From contig CM056383.1 of the NCBI GenBank assembly GCA_029718625.1, positions 22,049,930 through 22,113,929 of the forward strand: a stretch of DNA of 64,000 nucleotides, written 5' to 3'. Numbering within the stretch: the stretch's first letter is position 1; each line of letters opens with the position of its first letter. The position numbers and the translations under genes are program-made. Origin of the DNA: Synaphobranchus kaupii (Eukaryota > Chordata > Actinopteri > Anguilliformes > Synaphobranchidae). This document shows, piece by piece, positions 47,497-57,419 of the stretch. The notes beneath the pieces were generated by a model. That model did no database searches. It worked only from the letters and a program-made list of their open reading frames with translations, and was not told where the DNA came from.

Positions 47497-47502
47497 AATA
47501 AA
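47497..47502 (+). terminator. Candidate poly(A) signal of the MIA2/MIA3-like gene
   Basis: AATAAA in GATTCAAATAAATGG is the first canonical signal I noticed downstream of the TAA at 46917-46919, implying a 3' UTR of about 580 bp. No transcript evidence is available. Confidence 0.4.
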
Positions 47503-47747
47503 TGGTTACATTTATTTAAATTGTTTTACCCTTTATAAATTAGAATTAGAATTTCTGCAAGCTTTTTTCCCCAATGATGAGATTTAAAAAATAATGGCTG
47601 AGAATTGATCAGACCATATCTGCAAGTGTGTAAGCATGTGCCGAGTGTCAGACATTTGGTAAATCTGTATACACAGCCTATTGCTTCTTCTTCACAGGCA
47701 GAGACCTCCAAGAAATTTTCACCGAAAATGCTGATGATAGTGTCACA

Positions 47748-47853
47748 CACAGTAAAATGTCCAGTGTTAATTCAACTCTAACAGAGTACAGATGAGTCCA
47801 ATAGGGACCAAAAACGCTGCAAGAGTTGATTTAACACTGAACATTTTACTGTG
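47748..47853. mobile_element. Short MITE (106 bp) with CACAGTAAAATG ends
   Basis: CACAGTAAAATGTCCAGTGT and, inverted, AACACTGAACATTTTACTGTG bracket a 106-bp unit whose arms continue through TTAATTCAACTCT / AGAGTTGATTTAA. The family is widespread in fish as far as I recall. A direct repeat (GCTTCTTCTTCAC-GCAGAGACC... near 47682 and 47908) flanks the area. Confidence 0.75.
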
Positions 47854-48062
47854 CAGGAAGATTACTAGAGTGCTAGTCCATGACGTAAACCTTGATACAC
47901 AGAAAATTGTTTCTTGTTCAGAAGCAGAGACCCTCAAGATTTTTCCAAAGGGTTTTCAACTAATAGAATGGGAATTGATAATTAATAAGAATTGATCCGA
48001 GCACTGGTCAAGCCTGCAAGGCTATGATGGTTTTGTCCTTGCCCGCTGAACTTCAGAATGTG

Positions 48063-48163
48063 TATAAAGTGGCCTGCACTTAGACATTGAAACACGGCAA
48101 CAGAAACATATCTCTACAATAAAAATTAAAGAAAGCCTGGGATTCTTCCTCTCAACTCATGAG
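48063..48163 (+). promoter_or_regulatory. Candidate TATA box and leader exon
   Basis: TATAAA at 48063-48068 precedes a leader ending CTCATGAG with a strong donor GTAAGT (48164). Joined to a following acceptor (48289 or 48426) it gives only short frames. It may be the start of a decayed gene related to the minus-strand exons at 50186-50628. Confidence 0.3.
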
Positions 48164-48288
48164 GTAAGTTTATTAGTTTTCTATATAATAATTATAATTC
48201 TTCTAATTAGTATTATTATTTTATTATCTCACCGCACATGATCGTTAACATTTAAACCAAAGGTCTAATAAAATGATTTATATTACAG

Positions 48289-48545
48289 AATTGCCTGTGA
48301 CCCAGGACTTGGATGAAGGTTGGTACACAGACTGATGTTAACAAATTATTCATGGTTGTGTATTTTTTTCTTGTTTTTTATGGGACAGTCAGGGTTTTTA
48401 TTGATATCACAATCTTAGGTTTCTTAGCGGAATTCTTAAGGATAAGAAGACTCTACCAAAAGAGCTTACATTCCGGGCCAAAGTCCACGTGTTGGCAGAC
48501 CCTGAGCTGCTGCAGGCAACATTCCCCCGACTCACCAACCAGCGT
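48289..48545 (+). pseudogene. Decayed exons related to the minus-strand gene at 50 kb
   Basis: Exon 48289-48318 (acceptor TATTACAG, donor GTTGGT) reads ELPVTQDLDE in the same phase as the 50186-50251 exon (NLTVTQELTVE). 48426-48545 matches the 50512-50628 exon at DNA level (AAAGAGC-TACATTC, AAAGTCCA, TTGGCAGACCCTGAGC) and shares WQTLS. One extra C after ACATTC breaks its frame. The exon order is opposite to that of the minus-strand copy, so this is a rearranged relic. Confidence 0.5.
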
Positions 48546-48599
48546 AAGAGGCTTTTAACTTTCTCAATATGTTTAGCATTTGTGTGTAAGCATATGATT

Positions 48600-49495
48600 T
48601 TTAATATTTGGTCGCATATCCTTTGCATGCCATGACTTCCTGATGTCTGTGACCCAACAACATCAAAAGACTCTTGACATCTTATTTTCTGGTACTCTTA
48701 CAAGCGATACTAAGAGTACCAGAAAATAGGACTAGATTTAGCAATAAATAAAAGTAGTGAAATCTCTCATGTGCATAAGTATTCAAATCCTTTGCTTTAA
48801 TGTATTTTTAAAGTATCATATTTCATATTTGGTCACATATCCTTTGCATGCTGTTACTTCCCGAAGTCTGTGACCCATCAACATCAAAAGACTCTCAATA
48901 TCTTATTTTCAGGTACTGTTACAAGCGATACTATAACCTTTCTGCATTTGAATGGATCTCTATGGGAATTGGGGGGTGAGACTACATTCAGCTGTAAATT
49001 ACACTGGAACAGTATGGAACACATGGTTGTAAGTGGCTGTAAGTCATCAAAGTCTGAGGTATCAAATGAGCCTCAAACCATCACTCTGTTGCCAGATATG
49101 CAGCAGATATGGATGGACCACTTTAAGGGTTGTTTCTCCTGACAAATTTTCCTATTGAACTTTATGGAAAAATAAGTCAGGAGAAGAAACCCTTCAAGTT
49201 ATCCATCCATATCTACTGTATTTCTGGCAACAGAGTGATGGTTTAAGGCTTGTTTGATACGCCAGACCCTTGATGACTTAGAGCCATTTAGCCAACCATG
49301 TGTTCCATACTGTTCCAGTGTAATTTACAGCTAAATCTAGTCCCACCCCCGAATTCCCATCGAGATCCAGACGTTATAGTATCGCTTGTAAGAGTACCAG
49401 AAAATCAGATATCAAGAGTTTTTTGATATTGTTGGGTCACTGACATCAGGAAGTCATGGCATGCAAAGGATATGCTACCAAATATTAAAAATTAT
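48600..49495. mobile_element. Diverged foldback element related to 19310-20241
   Basis: Outer arms (ATTTGGTCGCATATCCTTTGC, then ATGACTTCCTGATGTCTGTG) recur inverted at 49370-49490. The inner part 48810-49150 matches 19550-19870 (TGCTGTTACTTCC-GAAGTCTGTGACC, AATGGATCTCTATGG). It looks like one copy nested in or rearranged with another. No gene; the 90-codon ORF at 48870-49142 is repeat sequence. Confidence 0.8.
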
Positions 49496-49518
49496 TACTT
49501 TATTCTATATATATATAA

Positions 49519-49737
49519 ATGCAGGGGATCCAATAATTGTAGCACACGTGGTTTTGTTAAAAAAACAAAATTCTTGATGAGGGATTTTGTTTTCTCATAA
49601 TAAATTTACTTCCAATTAAAGGTTCGACTTTTCTCATTTTCTTAGTGTGAGATTAAGCTAATTCACCAAACAATACATTTTTTATAACCTTTTTTATTCA
49701 TCTTTACCAGGGGTGCCAATAATAATGGAGGGCACTG
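49519..49737. mobile_element. Internally deleted Tc1-like remnant
   Basis: The right end GGTGCCAATAATAATGGAGG with GCACTG before TA (49738-49739) is a typical Tc1-type end. The left end GGATCCAATAATTGTAGCAC pairs with it imperfectly. Only about 220 bp remain, so it is a non-autonomous deletion derivative. Confidence 0.65.
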
Positions 49738-49739
49738 TA

Positions 49740-50185
49740 GGTCTAAATATTTTATGGCTATATCTAGTGGTGCAGCCAGTGGATTTGGAAGCTGCTAAAG
49801 GCCTAAGCATCAGGAAAATTAATAATCCACACTCTTTGATAAAAAAATTTTGGGAGCGATTCCATATTCGATACAGACCTGCTAACCATAGACTTGACAT
49901 CTGTGGGCTCCACGGCATGCGAAGATGCACCACCACCCAAGCAGTAGTGAAAAATTATCAGTGAGCAGGACACAGTACCACACCCCCAGAGCCACAGAAT
50001 TCTAAATTATGAACCCCCGCCAGAATCAGTCAGAAAAAGAGCCACAGATGTCAGGTCTATGGTCAGCAGATCTGTATCTGCTATTTAATCGCCTTCAACT
50101 GTTATCAAGGAGCACTTTAATGTTGATAACACCTTTTAAGCACATAATTATGGCTTATACTATTTCCAGTAATTGACACACTCAC
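49740..50185. other. No gene recognised
   Basis: Frames 49713-49964 (plus) and 49936-49694 (minus) overlap and show no domain. Word content is ordinary. Part of the former runs out of the Tc1 remnant. Confidence 0.35.
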
Positions 50186-50628
50186 CAGATCCATCCTCAG
50201 TCAATACAGGTTCTGGCTCTACTGTCAGTTCTTGGGTCACTGTGAGATTTTCTGTAGAAATTAATCACATTTACTACAGCCTACAGTGTAAAACATTTGT
50301 AGAATGTCACTTTATAAATAAATAAAATCACTCTGACTGGATGATTTCTTTTCCGTTGATCTTTAGACCTTCAGTATCTTCCAAATCCACTGAAGGTGCC
50401 TCTAGATCTAGACAGTATATATTTATATCTATATCTAAATGTTTAACTCATAGGCTTACACAAAATTGTTAAACATGCATATTTAAAAGCCACTTGTTTG
50501 GTGTGTCAGACCTGGATGTTGCCTCCAGTGGCTCAGGGTCTGCCAAGACATGGACTTTGACCCGAATGTATGCTCTTTTGGGTGAGTCTTGGTGTCGTCA
50601 GAAACGGCACTTCCAAAGAAATCTAAGG
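50186..50628 (-). CDS. Unrecognised multi-exon gene fragment
   Basis: Three minus-strand exons join in phase: 50628-50512 (acceptor TTATTTCACAG, donor GTCTGA), 50407-50369 (acceptor ACTGTCTAG, donor GTCTAA) and 50251-50186 (acceptor TTTCTACAG, donor GTGAGT). They give about 74 codons including SKSMSWQTLSHWRQHPD, EAPSVDLEDTE and NLTVTQELTVEPEPVLTEDG. Alternatively the second exon reads on to a TGA at 50330-50328 (ending GKEIIQSE). The acidic sequence matches no family I know. The ends of the gene are not found. Relics of two of its exons lie at 48289-48545. Confidence 0.45.
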
Positions 50629-50782
50629 CTGTGAAATAAAGGAGTTACACTGTCCCTAAAAAACTTGGAGCCCATGCAAAAAATACATACCCATGTATAA
50701 TATGTAAACATGTATATAATGTATAACATCGGCTTTTTGATTGTTGAAATATGTTTTTTTATCATTGTGTTTCTATGTTTAA

Positions 50783-51261
50783 AGGTCCACTCAGTAATTT
50801 TGGTTGCTAAAAAATGCAAATCATTGAAATGAGCAAAAAGACAAGGATATGGTATTATAGTATATATTTATTGTCCTAATTAAAATAATGATAAAGATCC
50901 TCTCTTCAAAAGGAAAAAATAAGTATTTCAAATAAGTGTCGGGCCAACACTACTGTTCAATTTCCGTTTTCCGCATTTCATTCTTCTTCGTTGTTTTTAA
51001 GCTGATCTTTTTTGAAGTCCTTGCACAGCTCATCACCATGGAAACAAACTTTTCACTCGTCGTTTTTACGTGGTGCTCACTCATCTGATAATATTTTGAA
51101 AAGAAGTTGGTTAATATTTTGCCAAATAAACCAAGCCTTGGAAACGGTTTTGTCATATTGTATTGTGGCTGGTAACAGTAAAAAATCATGATCCACTGAG
51201 GTAGTTAGTTGCCGTGCACGTAACTTTCGGCAATTAGCAACCAAAATTACTGAATGGGGCT
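50783..51261. mobile_element. TTAA-target MITE
   Basis: Inverted ends AGGTCCACTCAGTAATTTTG and its near-complement (CAAAATTACTGAATGGGGCT) are flanked by TTAA at 50779-50782 and 51262-51265. The inner TTGGTTGCTAA / TTAGCAACCAA extends the arms. It is 479 bp without transposase; the 79-codon frame inside is not a gene. Confidence 0.88.
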
Positions 51262-51288
51262 TTAACCGCTATTAACACATACTAAAGG

Positions 51289-51292
<4 letters not shown>

Positions 51293-51319
<27 letters not shown>

Positions 51320-51336
51320 GGGGGGGGGGGGGGTGA
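51293..51336. repeat. GT and poly-G simple repeat
   Basis: (TG)n followed by a run of 14 or so G before TGATGTTC. Mononucleotide G runs of this length are prone to slippage and assembly error. Confidence 0.95.
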
Positions 51337-51339
51337 TGT

Positions 51340-52499
51340 TCAATGTAAATGTGTGATGTTCAAATGGCCTTGCAGGCTGACCAGTGCTCAGATCAATTCC
51401 TATTTTTTTAAATCATTTTTTCCACTCGCTGAAAGCTTCAGCCTAGTTTCATGCCATGGTCTAGTAGTCTTCCTGCTGACCCTGTCATGAGGCATTAGGT
51501 TAAAATTTCTTGGGGCTCTGCTTATGAAGAAGAAACAATGGACTGTATTTGGAGGTTTATGCAATTTCTGATGAACTACATGGCTTTGCAAGCTTGAATT
51601 GTGGTTGGGTCAATTCTTAGCCATTATTTGAAAATCTTAATAGGAAAAAAATACTGTATTAATCTTCAAAAGGGTTCAAGGGTTCAAAAGTGTAAGAATT
51701 TATTTTAATTTTCCTGTAATCCATTTTAAACGAACTGAGTGCATATAATGGTGGTACCCGACTATGACCATCAGGCTACCTAACATAGGTAGCTGGATAA
51801 CTAGAGGAAAAGTCACTTACAGGTCCAACAGAAAACCCGCCAACTCCGTGTCGCTTTTCATCTCTTTGCTAAACGTCAGCTGTTCGAGGGAAAGCAAATC
51901 CTAGGTTGACTGCTTCTTGAACGCATCCTGTCAGATGGTTGTTTGGCTTCACTGTAGGCTCCTTGTGCTTCTTCCCCTCCATCATTACAGTAGCTAGCTA
52001 ATGCTCCTCTGAAACCTGATCCCACCCCACAGGCTCTGTAGCCACACCCACCCCTCCCCACACAGAAAATAGCATCAAGTACACTTCTGGGATCTTTAAA
52101 CGTCCTCGCTTCTTTGTGTTTTTGCTTTTGGAACAGTTAAATATTACATCACACCATTCACAAGAACATGTTCTTGGAATTGCGCTCCTGCAAGTACACT
52201 AACAAGTACATTTTCACATGACCACAAATATGGGCTTTCACATTCTTGCTATTGAGAAACAACCCGAGTTTATGACTTTTTTTTTTTTAAGACTGAGCAT
52301 CGGCTATTAAAACACGGACACTGTCATGCTTTGCAGTTTCTCTGTTAACACAGCCCCCAAAAGTTCACCAGAAATGCCTGTAATTGGCCTCGCAGGCTTC
52401 CGGTTGACTTATTGCAGAAGAGCTGTGACAATGAATGTGGGCTGGTCAGGGGATGTGGCTTGCTCCCTTGCTAGCCTTTGTCAACAAGGACTTGTATGG
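51340..52499. other. No gene recognised apart from the possible exon at 51821
   Basis: AT-rich sequence with short frames on both strands. 51876-52061 (minus) is open for 61 codons without a known domain. No repeat ends were identified. Confidence 0.35.
51821..51861 (-). CDS. Possible first coding exon of the minus-strand fragment
   Basis: ATG at 51861 followed by K-S-D-T-E-L-A-G-F-L-L-D and a strong donor GTAAGT at 51820. It lies upstream of the exon at 50628 in the right direction, but the phases do not match (ends phase 2, next exon needs phase 1), so an intermediate exon or a separate gene is required. Confidence 0.3.
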
Positions 52500-52771
52500 C
52501 AAGTCGATTTGACATTTATTTGACTTCCAGAGCTAGCTACTGTTTTAGTCCAAGCTAGTTGGCCATTTGTCCCAGCTAGCTGGCCATATGTCCTAGCTAG
52601 CTACCAGAATTTCCCTAGCTAGTTGCCATTTGGGCCAACTAGCTGGCTATACGACCTAGCTAGCTGTGCCAAAAAGCCAACTAGGTGGCACAAAAGTGCA
52701 GTTAGTTAAGTCGTAACCACAGACAAAGCGCAGCTTTACTAGCTACCATAAATTGGTACTTACTTTTTAGC
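52500..52771 (-). repeat. Inverted partial copy of the A1/B1 repeat head
   Basis: The complement of 52550-52770 follows the order of 110-370 and 55115-55255: ACCAATTTATGGTAGCTAGT, GCTGCGCTTTG, GGCCCAAATGGCA, CTAGCTAGGGAAATTC, GGACAAATGGCCA. With B1 beginning at 55017 it places inverted arms on both sides of the Tc1 element at 52774-54967. Confidence 0.85.
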
Positions 52772-52919
52772 TACAATGGGGTGCAAAAACTTGGGCACGC
52801 CTGTTAAAAATGCTTTTACAATTAATATCCAAGTGAACAGAAGCTAACTTGACCTCTAAATTGTACAAAGTTAAACATAACACATTTCTTCAAATTTTAA
52901 AGCAAGATTTTTTACATTT

Positions 52920-53722
52920 TCAAAGTAATAAAAAAAGTAAAATGTCCCTGTGCAAAAGTTTGGGAAACCTGTCAGTTAGTACTTTGTAACTCCTCCTTGG
53001 GCAACTATAGCAGCTTGCAAACGCTGCTTTTGGAATTTTTCCCCATTCTTCCTGGCAAAACACCTTTAGCACAGAAATATTTTTCGGCCTCCTTGCATGC
53101 ATTGCATGTTTGAGATCTCTCCACAGATTTTCAATAATATTCAAGTCTGGGGAATGTGGCCATTCCAAAACCTTAATCCGTCTTTCCTGGAGGTACTTCA
53201 TGGTTGATTTCGAGGTATGCTCAGGATCATTGTCTTGCTGGAATACCCAATCTCTCTTCAACTTCAATGTCTGGACTGACCTTCAAACATTAGCCTCTAG
53301 AATTTCTAATCTTGATATTTGGTGGAATCCATTCTTCCTTCCACCTGTACAACCCCAAAGCATAATGGATCCACTTCCATGCTTAACAGTTGGCAAGGTG
53401 TTCTTCTCTACAAATGCTTCACCCTTTTTTCTCCAAACATACCTTCTCTGGTTATGGCCAAAAAATTCTATTTTGGCTTTGTCGGTCCAAAGCACATTGT
53501 TCCTCAGGCTTCACAAATGCCTCAGGCTTCACAAGGTTTTCTTTCGCATACTTCAGACGCTTTAAGGCTTCTTTCTGGGAACTCTGCCATGTAATTCTTT
53601 GTTAGTTTAAAGTACGTTGTATTGTTGTCCTGTGAACAACTAGACCTGCGTCTGCTACTCTTCTTTCCAGCTTTTTTGCAGTGATGTATGGGTTCTGCAT
53701 TTCTCACCCGGTCTTGGGCCAT
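52920..53722 (-). pseudogene. Tc1 transposase remnant
   Basis: Minus-strand frames 53722-53522, 53495-53283 and 53267-52920 are consecutive parts of a Tc1 DDE transposase. They include LWTDKAKIEFFGHN, VWRKKGEAF and SIMLWGCTGG, then VFQQDNDPEHTSK with the second catalytic Asp and SPDLNIIENLWRDLK with the third catalytic residue. The frames are out of register and separated by stops, so no intact enzyme is encoded. The N-terminal DNA-binding part is interrupted by the nested LINE piece. Confidence 0.88.
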
Positions 53723-53799
53723 TCTACCTGAAATTGTTCTTGGTCTTCAACTGTTCCATTTATCTTCCATTTTCTGATAATGTTTCTGACAGTGGAAAT

Positions 53800-54530
53800 A
53801 GGCAAGGCAAGGCAAATTTATTTATATAGCACATTTCATACACAGAGGCAATTCAAAGTGCTTTACAAAAGACATACAATAAAACAGGAATAAAATCAAA
53901 GTGCATATGCAGTGCAGAACATTAAAGTTTTCAGCCTAGTTTTAAAAGTGGTCAGAGTTGGGGCATGTCTGAGATAATCTGGAAGTTTATTCCAGCTGTG
54001 TGTACTCCTACAACAATCAGCTTGCTGCGCACAGTACATCGACAAGCATAGCCCCTTAGCCTCTCTGTGGGTGGTCTTTTTATACTTTTGCCTGCCAGCA
54101 ACCGCTGCAGGTCTTTTGCCTCTCAGCAACCGCTAGAGGTCTTTTGCCTCTCCTTGAGGTCATTTTGCCTCTCAGCAACCGCTAGAGGTCTTTTTGTTAC
54201 CCGTATAGTGGTCTTTTGCCTCTCAGCAACCGCTAGAGGTCTTTTGCCTCTCCTTGATGCCATTTTGCCTCTCAGCAACCGCTAGATGTCTTTTTGCCAC
54301 CCGTATAGTGGTCTTTTGCCTCTCAGCAACCGCTAGAGGTCTTTTTGCCACCTGTATAGAGGTCTTTTGCCTCTCAGCCACTGCTAGGTCTTTTCAAGTG
54401 CTTAACAGACAACAAGCAACAACTGAACATCGAATAATAAAACAGAAATAAAATGCAGGGATTCAAATCAAAGTGCATATGCGATGCAGAACACAAAAGT
54501 TTTCAGCCTAGTTTTAAATCGGTAGTTTGA
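53800..54530 (-). mobile_element. LINE 3' end inserted in the Tc1 element
   Basis: GGCAAGGCAAATTTATTTATATAGCACATTTC begins at about 53805; on the minus strand this is the 3' UTR of a common teleost LINE. The minus frame 54129-53896 holds the reverse-transcriptase C-terminal motif SWNKLPDYLRHAPTLTTFKTRLKTLMF. A second copy of the tail (TCAAAGTGCATATGC-ATGCAGAACA near 53898 and 54468) lies past the minisatellite, so two fragments flank it. Confidence 0.75.
54085..54395. repeat. Minisatellite in nested LINE
   Basis: TTTTGCCTCTCAGCAACCGCTAGAGGTC recurs about seven times, at irregular spacings of about 35-65 bp, with intervening words CACCCGTATAGTGGTC and CTCCTTGAGGTCA. The plus-strand frames through it are repeat translations. 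Confidence 0.9.
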
Positions 54531-56254
54531 AATGTTGAAAGTTTTTCAAAGTTTTTTTTAGCCTTCTCCTTGTTTATGGAAGTGAACTAAGTTGATTCTG
54601 ACATCTTGGACAACTGTTTAGAGGAACCCATGGTTGTTAACACCAGACAGAACAGCCACTGCAGTTGGATGCTTTAGAAGGCATGGAGTTACTTCAGAAT
54701 AAATAGTTCAGCCCTCGACCTTAGTAATCATCTTTTTAAAAAGTAACAAAAATAATCCAAAAGGGTTTCCAAACTTTTGCACATGGCCTTTTTTAAATTT
54801 TTATTATGAAACTGTAAAAAAAAATTTTTTTAAGTCATCTTGCTTTAAAATTTGAATAAATGTGTGATGTTTGTACCATTTAGAGGTCAGGTTGGCTTCT
54901 GTTCACTTCGATATTAATTGTAAAAGGCATTTTGACCAGGGCTGGTCAAATCTTTTGCACCCCACTGTAGCTATGTTTTATTAAGGCTTACTAAATACTA
55001 CTTAACCTAGCAAACTAGGTGGCATTTATGCCATAGGTTTTCAAAAACCTTTGCCCTCAGCTAGTAGACTTGTTATGTTGTAAATTTGTTCTTATGACTG
55101 GGCCAGCTAAGTAGCCAGCCTTAAATTTATGGTAGCTAGTAAACCAGCTGCTCTTTGTCTGTGCCTACGATCTAACTGGTTAACTAGCTGCAGCTAGCTA
55201 GGGAAATTCCAGTATGGCCATCTAGCTTGGACAAATGGCCAGCTAGTTAGTACTAAGACAGTAGCAAGCCATGGAAGTTAAATAGGCTAAATGTCAAAAC
55301 GGGTTGCTATAGTATTGCTTTTAGCTTCTGCAGGGAGCGGCGGCAGTCCTTTTCTCCAGACTAAAGTCATGTCCAATCGAGAACTAAGTGTTTTGCTTCT
55401 CCCTCACTATTTTTATATTTTTAAAAAAAAAACAGTTTGTGTCTCTAAACTAGCATTCACTTTGTTGTTTCAAACATTAATATTATAGGCACCATTTACA
55501 CCTTTTTGTTAATAGTTTTACTGTGTGTGCTTATATGGGTACAGTGTATTTAATTTGTCGATAAAGACTCATCCGACCTGTTGACTTTATAAATAAAAAG
55601 TATTTTGCTTTTCACTCAGTTTTCCAGGCGCAGAAGCAATCATTTTAAATAAGCTGCTGTCTTTTTTCAATACATGTGTTATCTCTTTAGAAAGTCACTG
55701 CCTTTTTAAATGAAGTATCTCTTTTTTAATAAGAGCACTCTTTTTAAATGAGTTGCTCTCTTTTGAATGTTTATAGCCCACACATGGAAGGTTGGAGTTA
55801 CACATCCGGCAATCCAGTGTTGAATAGCCTAACGTTAAATGTATTTCATTTTCTATAGAATACTAATAGCCCTATTTGAAAACTGTATTTCCATATTTTA
55901 CTGATGCAAACTATTTAGGCTGTATGTCTTTCATCTAGAATGTGTTTGCATAGCCCATTGTGCATGTATGTCTCCATGTAGACTTGGTTCATTAATTTAC
56001 ATGCTTCTTCATGATCCATAGCTCAGGTGGTGCTGTTCATTGTATTTCATTACACATTAAATACTGCTCATCTACAAACTCTTTTAATAATAATTGTGTG
56101 CTGTCTGTAATAGGATAACTGTTCTCATTCTTGTCAATAGAGGGCGATATGGTTAAGCGAATGTCTGCATACATTTCTTTGGAATGCATGTCTCTCTCCG
56201 TGTTTATCTTCATGCATTATTCATCATTAGTTAGCAATAAAAAAATAAGTGATA

Positions 56255-56665
56255 TCAGATAAAAAACGTCTACGACGTAAAAAAGGCCAAGTTACTCACG
56301 CATAGCCTACATAGCGCTGTCCATAAGTTCTTAATTCCAACTTGCAAAAACTAGGCCTGCCTTTAAAAGTCTTGATATCAAAATGTGGCCAAGTTACAAC
56401 TAACAATATTGCCTATCGTAGCTCACACTAAATAAACTAGCTCTATTCCAAAGCAATGCTATCCAAACTTTCCTAAATTATTTAATGCAACTTGGCAATA
56501 TTGTTAGTTGTAACTTGGCCACATTTTGATATCAAGACTTTTAAAAGGCAGGCCTAGTTTTTGCAAGTTGGAATTAAAAACTTATGGACAGCGCTATGTA
56601 GGCTATGCGTGAGTAACTTGGCTTTTTTTACGTCGTAGATGTTTTTGATCTGATTGTAATTAATC
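56255..56665. repeat. Palindrome with about 165-bp arms
   Basis: 56255-56425 (ACGTCTACGACGTAAAAAAG..., GGCCAAGTTACAACTAACAAT) pairs with 56498-56665 (ATTGTTAGTTGTAACTTGGCC, CTTTTTTTACGTCGTAGATG) across a loop of about 75 bp. A single-arm relative lies at 36690-36890. Confidence 0.9.
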
Positions 56666-56845
56666 CTGACGATTAGGCCAATGTCATGTCGTATTCACAA
56701 GTTTACATCCATATTAAATGGAACAATTATAACTTATGATTGAAATGAGTAAATTGAATGGAGATGAAAGAATGTGGAGACCAAACTTGATTCGGTAATG
56801 TAACGTAGTCTAAGATGGTTTAGCAAAATAGCCCACACATTAAAT

Positions 56846-57419
56846 GCCAGCAGCCATACCACTATGCAATCTGTGCCTGCTAAATGGCTGAAGCTAAGCA
56901 GGTTGTGGGCTTGGTTAGTACTTGGATGGGAGACCTCTGGGGAAAACTAAGTTGCTGCTGGAAGTGGTGTTGGTGGGCCAGTAGGGGGCAGTCTTCCCTC
57001 TGGTCAAATAAACCCCAATGCCCCATTGCAGTGATGGGGACACTGTGCTGTAGGAGATGTCGTCTTTCGGATGAGATGTTAAACCGAGGTCCTGACTCAC
57101 TGTGGTCATTAAAGATCCCATGACACTTATCGTAAAGAGTAGGGGTTTCCCCGGTGTCCTGGCTAAACTCCCAACCCAGGCTCATTCAATCTGTCACCTA
57201 ATCATCCCCCAGTTTAATTGGCTAAAAAAATTATTCTCTCCCTCTCCACCTCAGCTGATGTGTGGTGAGCATACTGGTGCAAAATGGCTGCCGTTACATC
57301 ACCCAGGTGGGTGCTACACATTGGTGGTGGTAGAGGCGAGTTTCCCCCTCATCATTGTAAAGCACTTTGAGTATCTAGAAAGGCGCTATATAAATGCCAT
57401 GCATTATTATTATTATTAA
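56846..57419 (+). mobile_element. 5S rRNA-derived SINE (SINE3 type)
   Basis: GCCATACCAC and GAAGCTAAGCAGG, then TGGTTAGTACTTGGATGGGA and GACC, are 5S rRNA gene words covering the internal polymerase III promoter. A SINE body follows, and the 3' part GTAAAGCACTTTGAGTATCTAGAAAGGCGC-TATATAAATG ends in (ATT)n. This is the SINE3 layout known from zebrafish: a 5S head with a LINE-related tail. ORFs of 101 and 105 codons here are not genes. Confidence 0.9.

Larger units (their letters stand above)
52774..54967 (-). mobile_element. Tc1-type transposon, inactivated, with nested insertions
   Basis: The inverted ends CAATGGGGTGCAAAA and TTTTGCACCCCACTG lie between TA dinucleotides (52772-52773 and 54968-54969). 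The next segments also pair (ACAAAGTTAAAC..., TTCAAATTTTAAAGCAAGAT and TTTAAAATTTGAATAAATG). Transposase pieces are on the minus strand. About 700 bp of LINE and minisatellite DNA (53800-54530) interrupts it. A related element starts at 63740. Confidence 0.9.

Noticed and set aside
56846..56950. 5S rRNA gene
   Set aside because: Only part of the 5S sequence is present, it is diverged, and it is fused to a SINE body and LINE-like tail.
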